From: Hydractinia symbiolongicarpus
Lineage: Eukaryota > Cnidaria > Hydrozoa > Anthoathecata > Hydractiniidae
Assembly (NCBI RefSeq): GCF_029227915.1
Contig: NC_079880.1
Coordinates: 31,363,501 to 31,427,500, forward strand
Reading direction: 5' to 3'
DNA: 64,000 bases
In this document: piece by piece, positions 49,601 through 61,563 of the stretch
Layout: the number at the start of each line of letters is the position of its first letter
Position numbering within the stretch: position 1 is the first letter of the stretch
The notes under the pieces: model-generated
Seen by the model: only the letters and a program-made list of their open reading frames with translations
Database searches by the model: none
Told to the model about the DNA's origin: nothing
Made by a program: the position numbers and the translations under genes

Positions 49601-52600
49601 TAGACAGGCATATTATTATATACTAAGCATATTTTTATATGCTAGTCCTTAGCCTGTGGCAAAATCCACAGGAATTTGTCCGTCACAGCACATTCAGATT
49701 TGCATTTGTTGTTTGTGGCTTAAAGATTTCATGTGTGTGTCAGTTTTGCCTGGCAGACAGTCAACGTCTATTACTATAGAGAAGTTTTCTTAACGTTGCA
49801 CTTGTTAAGTTAAAAGTCCTCTATCTCAGAAAGATTTTTTTCTGGATATGCCTCTACAGGGACCTTAAGCTATCGAGGCACATTTTTGCAAATATTTTCA
49901 AGATGCTCAGCTATCAGCTAAGTTTAAAATTTTAACTGCATAAAGAAAAAAACTGCTGACAGGAGTGTAGAATGCCTTTCTTGTAATAAAGATTATAAGG
50001 GAGCTTTATAAAACACAAATCTTTTTTCGTTTACAAATTTTCAGAATAAATATAACGACCATCTTGGAGAGGAACCATTTAACTTTCGGAAACGTGTTCA
50101 TTTGTAGAAAAATACTGTAGTTTCTGAGATATCAGCGTTACACCTTAAAAGGGAAAATACAGTTAAAGGTTAAAGTTTGAGCTGAATAACTATGTTTAGG
50201 ACTTTTTACAGAATATTACAATTAAATTATTTATCGCAAGTTCCAAAAAGATAAAGGTTTACATTGCCTTACTCAACTCAAAAGTTTTCTTTAATTTTTT
50301 ATTGCTATAGGAAAACATAAGTCAAATTTAGGATGGAGTCCGCTTCATCTGGCAACATATTTTGGTCATCAAGATGTTGTGGAAGAACTGCTACAGGTAG
50401 GTAATTGTTTCCATTGAGAAAATATCTGTACAGACTGTTTGTTAAATGTTAAAAGAAAATTATAATTTACTGTAAGGCCAGCTTTTCAAACAAACGTATC
50501 TTAACGTAATGTATAGTACATTACGTTAGGCTATTCTTCTTGAAAACAACATTTTGGTTTCGGTTTTAATGATTGCCTGAAAAGATATTTAATTTTAATT
50601 CTTCTTAATTTGCTTATGAAAATTTTGGTATGCCTACTACAAAAAAAACCTTGAAGTTAGATTTTTAATGTATTGCTTGTCCAATAATTTTAACAGATTT
50701 CTGTTTGATAAATATATCACTTTTTTTCTTTTGTGCAATTCGCTGGACTTCAGTTAAATGTTAAAATGATTTTTAGCACCTTGCTAATTGTTGATATAAA
50801 TATTACACATGTTTACGATGTTAAAGATGTTCCATTTGATAATTTAGCATGGTGCAGATGTTAACATCATCAATGGAATGGGCGATACTCCTCTCCACCG
50901 TGCTGCTTTTACTGGTCGTACTGTAAGAGTGCAACTGATATTGTATTTTCTACGTTTTTTATCTTATTTGAATTCTGTATGAAATCAGGCGATAAACCAA
51001 GGCTTTATTTAGTGTCTCAGTTGAGTAAAAAATTAATTTAAGAAATAGTACATCAACAAATAGAAAGGTCACCAAACAAGAATGGAGTTTATGCATAAAA
51101 GGAGTTGTAAATTGTGCATCTTTGGAAACCTCTTTTAGCAATGTGTGTGTAACAGAACAGTTAAAAGAGCGACCCAAGGCTAAAGTTTTTAAGATTTTAT
51201 TTTGAAATTTAGTGGCATTCACTAAATCCTAATAACCTAAGACAAAAGTCAAAAAATGGGGAATTATTTTAAACCAAAATTAGATCTGTAGCCCCGCAGT
51301 TTTTTGATGGAAACCCTTGCTCAGTTTTAAAACAAAGTGGCGTTTAACAGCGACTTTTGTCAACATATTGCCACAATGGTGTGGTGTGTGTTAATGAGAC
51401 AATGGGAGGTCGGTGATATGTATACTTTATCCAATCGTACTCGGATGTGTCCTAGAATGTGAATTAGCTAGGGTTAACAAATTCTGAAATAAGGGAGCTA
51501 GAAAAAATCTTGTTGACACTGATTTCCACTGATTATTATTTGCAGTGACTGCATTCTTGGTTAGAAAATATCATCAAGGGAATCTTTCACATGGCAAATG
51601 ATTTTTTAGAATGTTGTATTGAAACTGTTATATTATAATGCTGATGTATCAATTATTAATGGAGAAGGGAGGACCCCATTGCAGATGACAGATAACCAAG
51701 AAGTGAAACAGCTTATTGAAGGTTTGTAAATTTATCAAATCCTAATAAAAGAATTTTTTTTTTTACTTTATGCAACTATGATATAGTGTAAGGTCTATAT
51801 TCTTAGCGGCTGAGAAGTCTCAACAGCTTTCACGAAATGAAGCTCTTTTACATGCTACAACTGAAGGAGATATTAAAATCATTAAATCGTTGGTATGCGC
51901 TGCCACTGAAATTATTAATTTTTCTAGTTGTCAGAGTAAATTAATTTGGTTTCTTAAACAAGTGATTTTATCTGCTTTGAATCAATTGTTAACATCAACT
52001 TTTTTCTTTACATAGAAAAGACTAAAATGTTTGTATTTTTATTAGTTCTTACACCCTCATTTTTTAGCTATCAAGCTCTACTCCTCCCAATATAAATTGT
52101 CAAAATTTACTTGGAAACACAGCACTGCATTGTGCTGCATACAGGTATACGCTGATATGTGTTAAACTAAATTACACGCAGTCTTGTAAAATAACATTTA
52201 AAAGTCGTTTCACAAAGATAATTTTTAATTGTTGCTTAGATATCTCGTGCTGGTATATAACTTTGTTCTTATTTTTTTAGAGGGCATAAAGAAATTGCGG
52301 TTTTGCTCCTGCAGAATGGTATTGATTCAACCGTCAAAAATAACAGAGGTAATATGGTGAATAAGGTAGCACTTTGTAATCTTTGGACAACATAGATTTC
52401 TATTTAATATTCTTTTATTAGGTTTATCTGCACTGGAGGTTGCCAGGGACACGAAAATGCGACAACTTTTAGATGTTCAGCCATTACAAGCTGTCCAGAA
52501 AACAGTTCAACGATTCGAAGGTTATGTTGTAAAGGTGTGTATGAACTAATAATATTACTATCTAGCAAAACATAGGGTTTCACATTGCATTGTTACAGTC

Positions 52601-55600
52601 AAATTTTACCACTAAATTTTCGTACGGGCACAACTATATTATTTTTATTTATCTAGAAAAGTAGATTTCTTGGTTGGAAAAAACATTGGGTTGTTTTGGA
52701 AAGAGGAATTTTATCAGCATTTCAAACAAGGTAATACTACCAGCTTTATTGTAAAACACCTGGTGAAGTAATGATAATGATTATTGTATATATATGATTT
52801 TTTTTTCAGAGCTGATGCATCATCGGGTTTAAAAAGACAATTTTTTAAGTATTTAGATAATGCAAAAATATCAGTATGTATATATATTTACTTTCTTGTT
52901 TTCAAAACGTGGATTGTAATTGCTCACAAGCGACGAGAGTGCCATCAATTGAGCCAGATTTATCAATTTAATCGAGTGTTTATTGAATATTTCAGCAGAA
53001 ATAATTACTTCTGAATCAATTAGAATATTGACAGGCAATGACGTAATTAGTTGAAATCTATATAAAACTAGCCGGGAAACCCGGCGTCGAAACACCAGGG
53101 TAGGCCACAAGTCAAGGTGTGACATGGCGTGGAACACCTATGGAGCGCTTAAGAAGAGCCGTAAACTGTGCCACACGATCAGGTGGAGCGCTTTAGTACA
53201 GGTATACAGTATGTCGTAAATCAATTGAAGCGCATACACCATTATAGTGTGCGACTGTAACATATTTTTCAAAAAATAACTTTCCTGCAACGATAACTGA
53301 TATAAAAACAGAGTTTACAAAGTGTTGTTACTCCATCATAGCAAAATCAATCGGTAAATTTTATTTCATTTTGCGGAATAACTTTCTGCGCAAGTTATAT
53401 AATAATACCCTTTTGAAAAAAACTTTCTCACAGACTCTGTTTAAATTAAAACAGAAGAAAACAGGGTTGAGCGGTTAGTCCAGGTAAACAGAGTTGCACA
53501 TCCGTACAGGTGTGATTCCAGAGAAAGTTCAAAAATTGTCAGTGGGCTAACCCCTTAGTACAGGTAAACCGTGTTGCACATGCGCATAGGTATAACAACC
53601 TTTTACAGAAAACAGTCTGTTGTTAACACTGGGCTAACCGCTTAGTACAGTTAAACAGAGTTGAACAGGCGTAATACTCTTTTCCAAAAAAAACTTTCTC
53701 GCAACTTCGGTTTAAATGAAACCGCAATAAAAAGTTCATTGCTAACACAGGGCTGAGCTGTTAGTTCAGGTAAACAGTGTTGCCCATCCGTACAGGCGTA
53801 ATTCCCGAGAGAGTTTAAAAATTAGTACAGGTACACCACATCGCACATGCGCATTGGCGTAAAAGCCTATTCCGAAAAAACAGTCTGCTGTTAATACTGG
53901 GATAAGCGCTTAGTACAGTTAAACAGAGCTGAACAGGCGTATTTGCGTAATACCCTTTTTCAAAAAAACTTCATTGCAACTTCGGGTTAAATAAACACAC
54001 AGCCTGTTGTTGCCCGTCCAGCTAAAACAATCGCTCAACCATTTTAATTGCAGAAAAGATTTCAGGAAAATAATAAAAAATGTATTTAGCTAGCTACCTA
54101 GCTAATTGCATTTAGCATAAGAATTATTGCTTAAGAATATTGTTGTAGCCACACTGCATTTTTATACTCTCACTTTTTGGCCAAAGATAGGAGCTAGCTA
54201 AATGGCTACAGCCTCAACATAAAAATAAATGTTGGTTAGGATAAAAAGTCTTATACCATACAGAATAGTAATAAGTATGGCTCTCTAGATGGCTAGCTAG
54301 GTAGCAAAATCTTCGTTCCTAGCCAAAAATTCTAAAACTGGTGCGTTTAAGCTCTTTACGTGGCTAAAAAACGTAACAATATATTTATCTCAACATTAAA
54401 AACAAACAGAAAACAAATATAACAAAAATATAAAGCTCTCAGAAAATAAAAAGCGTAACGGGACACGGCTTTCGCGGACACACAGGCAGACCACGGCTAT
54501 TATAATAGAGACTAGTCGTTGCCCTTGGAAAAATCCACGGGTTCGCCCGTCCTTTATATTTACCCGTCGCAACAAAGTGGATAAAAATATATCGCATTTG
54601 ATATTCGTGTTTCCGTAACATTTTCTAACTCAGCGGGGGGTCCGCGCAGTGACAGACAGACGACGGCTATTATTTTAGAGATTAGTTTCACGTCTGCAAT
54701 TGTTGCCGATGCGGAGAAAGTGGAATTTAAAAGGATTTATGTTTGGTGACCGTTTTAGTCAAAAAAAATTGTCTTATATATTTTTTTCTCAGGCCCATCA
54801 CGACGACGAGAAGAAGTTCAAAATAGAATATTCTGACCACACAGTTCACTTTTTTATGACTACTCCTAATTCAGGACAAGTTAACAGACAGGTTTGTTTT
54901 TGGTGTGGAATAATCAATTATAGCTAGACGTAAAAAAAACCTTACTTATCTTTTTGTATTTCCTGTAGAGATGGTTGAACGCAGTTCGAGAACATTGCGC
55001 TTATAGTACGCATTACACAAGTCAACCTCATGTTATATTGATGGATGAGTTAGATGAAGATTATCTTCCATTAGGTAGTATAGAAGATGCAATCAAGGTA
55101 TAGTGTAAGAACGTCGTAATATTTTGTCAATATAAGTTGTTGTTTTTCCTTCAGTCATTGCATCACACTCAATCAAGTGTTACGGTATCGTGTATACCGT
55201 AACCTTCCTACACACACCAAATATATATGATAAGAATTTCTATTTTATGGAAACATGGAAATCTCATTTTAGAATGCAAAAGCGCACCAAGAAGTTCTCG
55301 AACAGCAGGTTACCTCACTTACATCATACTTCAATACACTCCCAGATCAACAAGTCAGACAAGGTCTGTTTAATTTTTAAAAACAATATGTTTTCTCGCA
55401 TTTTTGAATGTATATTAGGTGTAAAATGAATTTTGTGTTGATGTGTTCTATAAAAGCAATATGTTTTATAGTTCCTCTTTGAAATATTTACTAAACCACA
55501 TTCAAATTTTAGCTTTTTGTTTTCTGTTCCTATTCTGCTTTTTTAACAAGTTGCGTTGATCTTTCATCCAAGTCAGAACACAACCAGGCGCATTCGATTA

Positions 55601-58600
55601 CATTTCACATTATAACATAATTTGAAAAATCACAAGTTTGTAAGTTATTGAAGGAAACAATTTGCTTCCACATGTTTTTCGTCTCTCGCAGCGAGTTATG
55701 TTTTTCGTTAAGGCACTGCGGCTACATTAAAAATGAAACTGAACGATGTTGTGGGATCATCACAAGAAGTTTGCTCAACTTTAAATCATTGTCTCACTGT
55801 TTTAATGCAACAAGAGGAGGTTGGTGCCATGTTAGAATATAATCTGTAGAATTTTCTTTTTTTAAAATTCCATAAATTACATTCACGACATTTGTCACTT
55901 TTTTGTTTGATAAGAAGTTGTAGCAGAGCTTTTGTGAATATACAAGTAGTTTTAATAATTAAATTTTACTGCTACTCAAAGTACAGGTGGCTTTAAAATT
56001 GTCTTCTTCTTCCTTAGGTACGCCGATTACAGTTACAAGAAGAAGCAGAAAAACGAAGAGTATTGGAAGATGCCTTGCACGTACTGGCTACAGAACATTT
56101 TGTATTAGAACAGTCTGTTCGTTCTCACAGTAAATTGGTGAGTTTACTTGCGAGCATTTTATGTCCTGGTTCGCAACGTTCAAAAATTTCTGTTTGGAAC
56201 ATCGCCTTTATAAGTAGCTACGTTGTCGGTTTGTTGTCGGTATCAGTCTATCATCATTGGTGTTGTATTGCTGTCGAAGAAGTGCATGTCGTCTTAGCTA
56301 AACGTCACTGTATCGATCTTATACATTGAAATAATAGCTTTATACTTTATAGTGTCTGAAATGCAGGTTGATATTGATGTATTTCTTTTTAGCATATAAA
56401 CAGTTTTCCTGATGATGGTGAAGATTTTTTAGACGTGTTTTACGATGCCCCAGAAACGCAGTCTGAATGTGACTTCGATCCTGCTTACGAATTTGAAAAT
56501 AACCAGAAAGGTTCGGAAGATGAGAAGGAAGCATCTTTTAAGTGCGAAGAACCTGGTCAAGCAGAGGACACACAAAATGCAAAGAGTTTATATGTCGCAA
56601 CTCAACTTGCAAATGGTAAATTCTCGCCACGGACGCGAGAAAAACAACCGAAATACAGGTTCGAAGTGTTTATGGAAGTTGTTGATAGTTGTCAATGTTA
56701 ATGTAGTTAACCTATTTAGTTACACAATATTGTCAATTTCTTGCAGAAAAAAACTTCCACATACAATGCATTCTCGAAACGAGTTCAGTATATGGAGTGT
56801 CCTGAAACAATGCGTTGGAAAGGATCTATCACGAATCACAATGCCAGGTATGTTTAATTTTACTTTGTATAGTTTTGTATATGAAAGTTTAGTTCTTAAG
56901 ACAGGAAAGTTATATCACTTAAAAGTAATAAACAAACAAAAGATTACCATGCAGTGATTTTTGTATATGTCGTATAGTTATATTCAACGAGCCGCTGTCT
57001 TTCTTACAACGTATTGCAGAATATATGGATTATGTACATATTTTACACAAAGCAACTAACATAGATGATCCTATCGAACGTTTACTGGTATGTTGCTTTC
57101 TGTACTTTCTTACTTGACATTTGCGCACGTCCAATTTGTATGTTTCCACTCGAGCGTGAACCTAACCTTGTGGTCTGTAAGTTAACCTCGTGGTCGGTGA
57201 GTTATTAACACACATTAGCTCGTGTTTAGAATATTGCAGTGTTTATGGTCAGTTGTAACGCATCCACAGAAGCGAGAGTTGGTAAACCGTTCAATCCGTT
57301 ACTTGGTGAAACTTATGAATTAGTTAGGTAGGAAAAAAGCGTTATTATATTACGTTTCCGCTACCATTTTTTAATTTTCCCATACGTGCAATATTACAAT
57401 TTCAGGATTTGTCTAGTTTAGTATACACCTATTCGATATAGCTATAACAGCTATATTGGATAGATGTATAGTATACTATGCAAATCCTGAAATTGTAATA
57501 TTGCACGTATGGAGGAATTAACAAAAGGATAATATGTTTTTCTTTTCATTTTTATATTAAATTCTGGAAAATCTTGTTTTAAAGTTGTTGCATATTTATC
57601 TAAACCTTGAAAGGTTTTGAAATCTTAGTTTCTGTTTATTTTATGCAGGGAAGATTTAGATTTCAAAATGGTATGTGAGCAAGTTAGCCATCACCCTCCG
57701 GTTAGTGCGCTTCACGTGGAAAGTGGATCTGGATTTGAACTCACCATGTCCATGCAACCAGAATTAAAGTTTTGGGGAAAAGACATCGAAGTCAAACCTA
57801 AGGGAAATGTTGTAATAAAAATACCGAAGTAAGTTACTTAAAAAAGTTTGTGTTTCGTTCTTCTAAGCGCGTTTTTCTTTATTCTTCATTCTTTTTGCTT
57901 TACAGGGTATGCGGAGCTTTTTTCTTTTTTTCTGTGTTCCACTTTTAAATTCTCTAAATAATAAATATACTTAAATTGCAAAGTTTTGAGTTATACACTT
58001 TCAAACAAGCTAGTTGTAGATATCAGAATTGCTTCATGTAAGAAAAACATTTCACTTAAGTGTTAGAAAGTAGCGCCTGAACTAATACTGTTGCCCATCG
58101 TGACGAATAGTGTGAATTGTTTAGTTTCCTCATTTAGGTATGGAGATGTGTATACCTTCTCATACGTCAGCAGTGGTCTACATAACATCATCATAGGAAA
58201 TCTGTGGATCGAATTGGTACGTCTCTTTTATTCTGTTTTAAAAAGAACTTTTTTGAACTGTTTGTTGCGATTATAGGAGATAGAATGAATGTATTTTTTT
58301 GTGATTTTTTTTTAATAATTAGTATGGTATATGCGAGATCAAGAATCATACGACAGGACATCGAGCAATTATTAATTTTAAACCAGCTGGTTGGTTTGGT
58401 AAAGACATGAACCAATTAGAAGGCTATATCGTTGACGAAAAGTAATTATTGTATTCGCTTATTCAATCATCAAGAGGGAGAGAGAGAGAGAAAGGGGTCA
58501 AAATAGGCCTTGCTGTGCAATTAAATTGTTACAAAATAGAAGTAGTTTGGGACTGAAGTTGTAACCTACTTTCAAACGTAAAATAATTTGCTGTCGAAAA

Positions 58601-60402
58601 GGTTAAGGTTGATTTAAACTTGCGTATTATTTGTTGCAATGTCGTTTCGTTGGTCATTTCATTGACTTGAATTAAAGTTAACCTGTTCATTGCGTATTCT
58701 TTTTCTATTATTTACAATAAATAATTTTGATACACACTATTTTGTTTTATCGAAGGAATGCAAAAAAAAAGCTGATTAAAGGAGATTGGACAAAATATTG
58801 CTGTTTCTCTGATGCAGAAGACGCACAACTACTTAAACAAGTCGAAGGTGCGCAAAAAGATGAAAGTGGCGTTCCTGATCTTCCTTCTGGTGTCACCTTG
58901 GCTTGGAAAGTGCGCCCAAAGCCTTCGTGTACAGCCGATGTGAGTCACGAGTAGCTTTTATGAAACCATTTGTTAGAACGTTTTACCTTCGCCCTGTTGT
59001 GAATAGAAGTTTTCTTTCATCTCAATTGTGACTTCTATGTTAACGATTCGAAAACAACTGTTTAATTAGACGAGTTTAAAAATTGATTGCTGAGCCTGCT
59101 GATTTTAAGCAGAACAAAATTTCTACAGTTTGTGGTAAACTTTGTGGTTTATTCTGTCGGAGCCCTGCATGAAATCCAGTTCAAGATTTGCTATTTTAAA
59201 TTCTCGTTTCAGATGTATATGATGACAGAATTTGCGATGGGATTAAACCACCTTTTAGACGAACACAAAGACGTTGTACGTATCCACATGTACTGCTGAT
59301 CCACATTACTCCTCATTCACATGTACTCCTCATCCACATGTACTCCTCATCCACATGTACTCCTCATCCACATGTACTCCTCATCCACATTACTCCTCAT
59401 CCACATGTACTCCTCATTCACATGTACTCCTCATCCACATGTACTCCTCATCCACATGTACTCCTCATCCACATGTACTCCTCATGCACATGTACTCCTC
59501 ATCCACATGTACTCCTCATTTACATGTACTCCTCATCCACATGTACTCCTCATTCACATGTTCTCCTCATCCACATGTACTCCTCATCCACATGTACTCC
59601 TCATCCACATGTACTCCTCATCCACATGTACTCCTCATCCACATGTACTCCTCATCCACATGTACTCCTCATCCACATGTACTCCTCATCCACATGTACT
59701 CCTCATCCACATGTACTCCTCTTCCCTGTGATAGATACCATTGTTCAGTTGTTATTATTGTGTTTCTTTCAATTGTTCGCAGATTGCTCCTACTGATTGT
59801 CGTTATCGTCCTGACATCAGATGTTTAGAAAACGGTGATATAGGTAAACCACTTTCATTTTGACATCAGATGTTAGGAAACGGTGATAAAGATAAACCAC
59901 CCTCATTTTTAACACAGCACAAAGCAAGTTCTTATTTTTTGCGTTTTACAACCTAAAGAAGATTTTAGAAATGTTCAAGAAAATAACCAAGTAGGCAACC
60001 ATGTAGATTATTTTGTTGCAGTAAGTTGTACCTGTGATCGATATGTTGTACGTGTAATCGATATGATGTACCTGTCATCGATATGATGCACGGATGTAAG
60101 GTTAATTGTCTCAATAAATGGTTGTATTCTTTAGAGGGCGCATCAGCTGCAAAATTGCAATTAGAAGAAAAGCAGCGCGCGACGAGACGTCGCATGAATA
60201 ATGATCACGAAGTGTGGGAGACAAGGTCGTTATTTTTACCTTCTGTTTGTAGCTGCGATTTTTAAACTGTTATCCACAACTGATATCTCTTCGTTTTAGG
60301 TGGTTTAATTTCGAAGAAAATGAATATCTCGGCACCAAAGAGTGGCAATACAATGGAGAATATTTTAAACGACAATATAGCAAGTGTCCAGATATTTACT
60401 AG
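46629..60402 (+). CDS. OSBPL1A: ORP1-like oxysterol-binding protein (long form), 28 exons
   Basis: Lipid-transfer protein of late endosome/lysosome-ER contacts. Exons: 46629-46697, 48103-48142, 50311-50396, 50848-50922, 51610-51721, 51807-51892, 52068-52144, 52281-52348, 52422-52534, 52657-52730, 52810-52873, 54793-54891, 54969-55097, 55273-55363, 55713-55819, 56018-56137, 56393-56658, 56747-56847, 56978-57087, 57230-57327, 57649-57828, 58138-58216, 58323-58441, 58756-58939, 59213-59275, 59783-59843, 60135-60225, 60300-60402. All introns are GT-AG and all phases agree. Total 2865 nt, 954 residues against about 950 for vertebrate ORP1L. Order: ankyrin repeats (~40-215), PH (~234-350), coiled region, FFAT-like motif (485-491), ORD (~575-954). 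Start: the first ATG of exon 1 ([18 protein letters not shown]). No lesion seen. The introns carry satellites, a mini-Helitron and a MITE. Confidence 0.95.
49616..49710 (-). mobile_element. Helitron-like 3' terminus in ORP1 intron 2
   Basis: Minus strand: hairpin cctgtggattttgccacagg followed by ctaaggaCTAG. That is the hairpin-plus-CTRR layout of a Helitron 3' end, similar to 54512-54560. No matching 5' end identified. Confidence 0.4.
50311..52534 (+). other. ORP1 ankyrin-repeat block (exons 3-9)
   Basis: Three clear repeats: [34 protein letters not shown], and [21 protein letters not shown] weaker one is [18 protein letters not shown]. In vertebrate ORP1L this region binds Rab7 on late endosomes. 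Conservation of repeat spacing suggests the same role, which is an inference. Confidence 0.85.
53060..54010. repeat. Higher-order tandem repeat in ORP1 intron 11
   Basis: Blocks with ttagtacagg(t)taaacagagtt...cacatgcgcat, a cttttt-aaaaaa-actttctcgcaac segment and acagtctgttgtt words recur between about 53195 and 54000. Corresponding blocks are about 268 bp apart (53555 to 53823; 53642 to 53909). So the array looks like a multi-subunit unit repeated at least twice. The left edge has a hairpin, ctagccgggaaacccggc (53069-53086). Confidence 0.7.
54440..54511 (-). mobile_element. Second Helitron-like copy, 5' end only
   Basis: On the minus strand TCTCTATTATAATAGCCGTG starts directly after the CTAG end of the neighbouring mini-Helitron, using its target T. 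It runs on to about 54440 without a visible 3' end. Confidence 0.5.
54512..54681 (-). mobile_element. Mini-Helitron, 170 bp, both ends present
   Basis: Minus strand: host A, then TCTCTAAAATAATAGCCG at the 5' end. The 3' end has the near-palindromic cccgtggatttttccaaggg, then caacgaCTAG, then host T. TC start, CTRR end, subtermin­al hairpin and A|T insertion are the Helitron hallmarks. Non-coding, non-autonomous, in ORP1 intron 11. Confidence 0.75.
56411..56455 (+). other. FFAT-like VAP-binding motif of ORP1 (exon 17)
   Basis: [15 protein letters not shown]: an acidic lead-in followed by V-F-Y-D-A-P-E. It fits the FFAT pattern at positions 2-5 and 7, but Val replaces the usual acidic residue at position 1. 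FFAT motifs bind VAP proteins of the ER. It sits between the coiled region and the ORD, as in vertebrate ORP1. Confidence 0.75.
57380..57512. mobile_element. Hairpin MITE in ORP1 intron 20
   Basis: Perfect 31-bp inverted ends (57380-57410 and 57482-57512, ccatacgtgcaatattacaa...). Much of the 71-bp interior is also self-complementary (tagtatacacctat / atagtatacta), so the 133-bp unit folds almost completely. Confidence 0.88.
59281..59725 (+). repeat. 17-bp minisatellite in ORP1 intron 25
   Basis: About 26 copies of ccacatgtactcctcat with few variants, beginning a few bases after the exon 25 donor. Because 17 is not a multiple of 3, all three plus frames stay open and read the same cyclic peptide. 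These frames are not genes. Confidence 0.97.
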
Positions 60403-61563
60403 CGCGCAGATTTCTTTCACAACTAGTTTTTATTATCGTGTCCTGTATTCATGTGTTGCATGCATCTCCGTCGTTGAATTTCTTCGTTGTTGCTCTTGCT
60501 GTGAATTTTAAACTTATTTTCCACATGAAGTTGATCAAAAGTGATAAAAGTAAGAGCGGTGACGCGGTATTTATTAATTTTTTTTTTAATTTTTTGATAT
60601 GCATATCGATTGTTCATGTAATTTGTGAATAGCTAGGATTTATTCTTGGGGAATGAGCAATATATATATATTTTTATAGCAGGTTGCACTTTTTAACACA
60701 CCCCTCTGCCGTGAGTTGCGTAAATTGGTTGCAATGAAGTTTCCTAGGTTTTTATACGGCTGCATTTTCCGCTTGAACGATGTCAACAAACATGTCCAAT
60801 GAAGTAGAATGACTGCTGACTGGGCCTAAAAACATACTCTCAACTTTCTCCGCCCGTATTTTTCTCTCGAGCTTTTTAGCCAATGAAATTTAACGAAATG
60901 TAAACAATTGCGCAACGCATTTTATTCACGTAAAAATCAAGAACGGCTTTTTATAATAGTTCATAAAAAAATTGGTTGGCGTTGAATGGCGTTGAATAGA
61001 GATGGAGCTAGCATTAATTTCATAAAAGTTATTATTTCATAAATTCTTACATCTTTCTGACAAATACAAAAATCAACTGTTTTTTTTGTTTGTTTGTTTT
61101 TTTTTGTTTTTTTGTTTTTTTTTTTGGGGGGGGGGGGGGTATATAAATAACAGTGCAACCCATCTTTCCTAAAAATCATTTCTCATCCACATCTTTTTAA
61201 ATTGTTACTTTCTGTTACGTTTTCATTACCATTTTATTTGGAACATCAAAAAATTGTTTTTACAAACTAAATTTTACTATAAAGTCACACCCCAATTTTC
61301 CTAACTCATTATTAAAAAGGGAAGATAATGAAAGTACACAATTACATTTACTGTTTAGCACGCTAAAGCTTTGTAAACTCATAGTCATAAGAAAAAGAGA
61401 TAGTCTGGTGAATCGCGCAGCTCTATTGTTTATGTTTTTGTTAGTAGATTATACCTCGTACCCAGTGCTTTGACTGCACGCTCGTGTTGAAAATGACGCA
61501 GTTAAGTGGTTAGTTACTGTAAACATATAATTAACAAACATTTAAACAGAATTATTTTCCACA
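60403..61563. other. ORP1 3' flank, no further gene
   Basis: Contains the presumed ORP1 3'UTR and a long T-rich/G-run tract at 61079-61140. I did not find a clear AATAAA near the stop codon. Confidence 0.4.

Larger units (their letters stand above)
52508..55097 (+). other. ORP1 PH domain (exons 9-13)
   Basis: Opens [20 protein letters not shown] with [13 protein letters not shown], the first PH strands, and closes with the C-terminal helix [16 protein letters not shown]. It probably binds phosphoinositides or assists membrane docking. Intron 11 (52874-54792) interrupts it. Confidence 0.85.
56747..60402 (+). other. ORP1 ORD lipid-transfer domain (exons 18-28)
   Basis: Shows [20 protein letters not shown], the [14 protein letters not shown] block, the family signature EQVSHHPP (residues 672-679, His pair for PI4P phosphate), [26 protein letters not shown] and the C-terminal [12 protein letters not shown]...YSKCPDIY followed by TAG. 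All main ORD motifs are intact. Confidence 0.92.

Noticed and set aside
59274-59828. Three overlapping open frames of 136-184 codons, or a CRISPR-like array
   Set aside because: They are translations of a 17-bp minisatellite in an intron; units abut without spacers, so it is neither a gene nor a CRISPR array.
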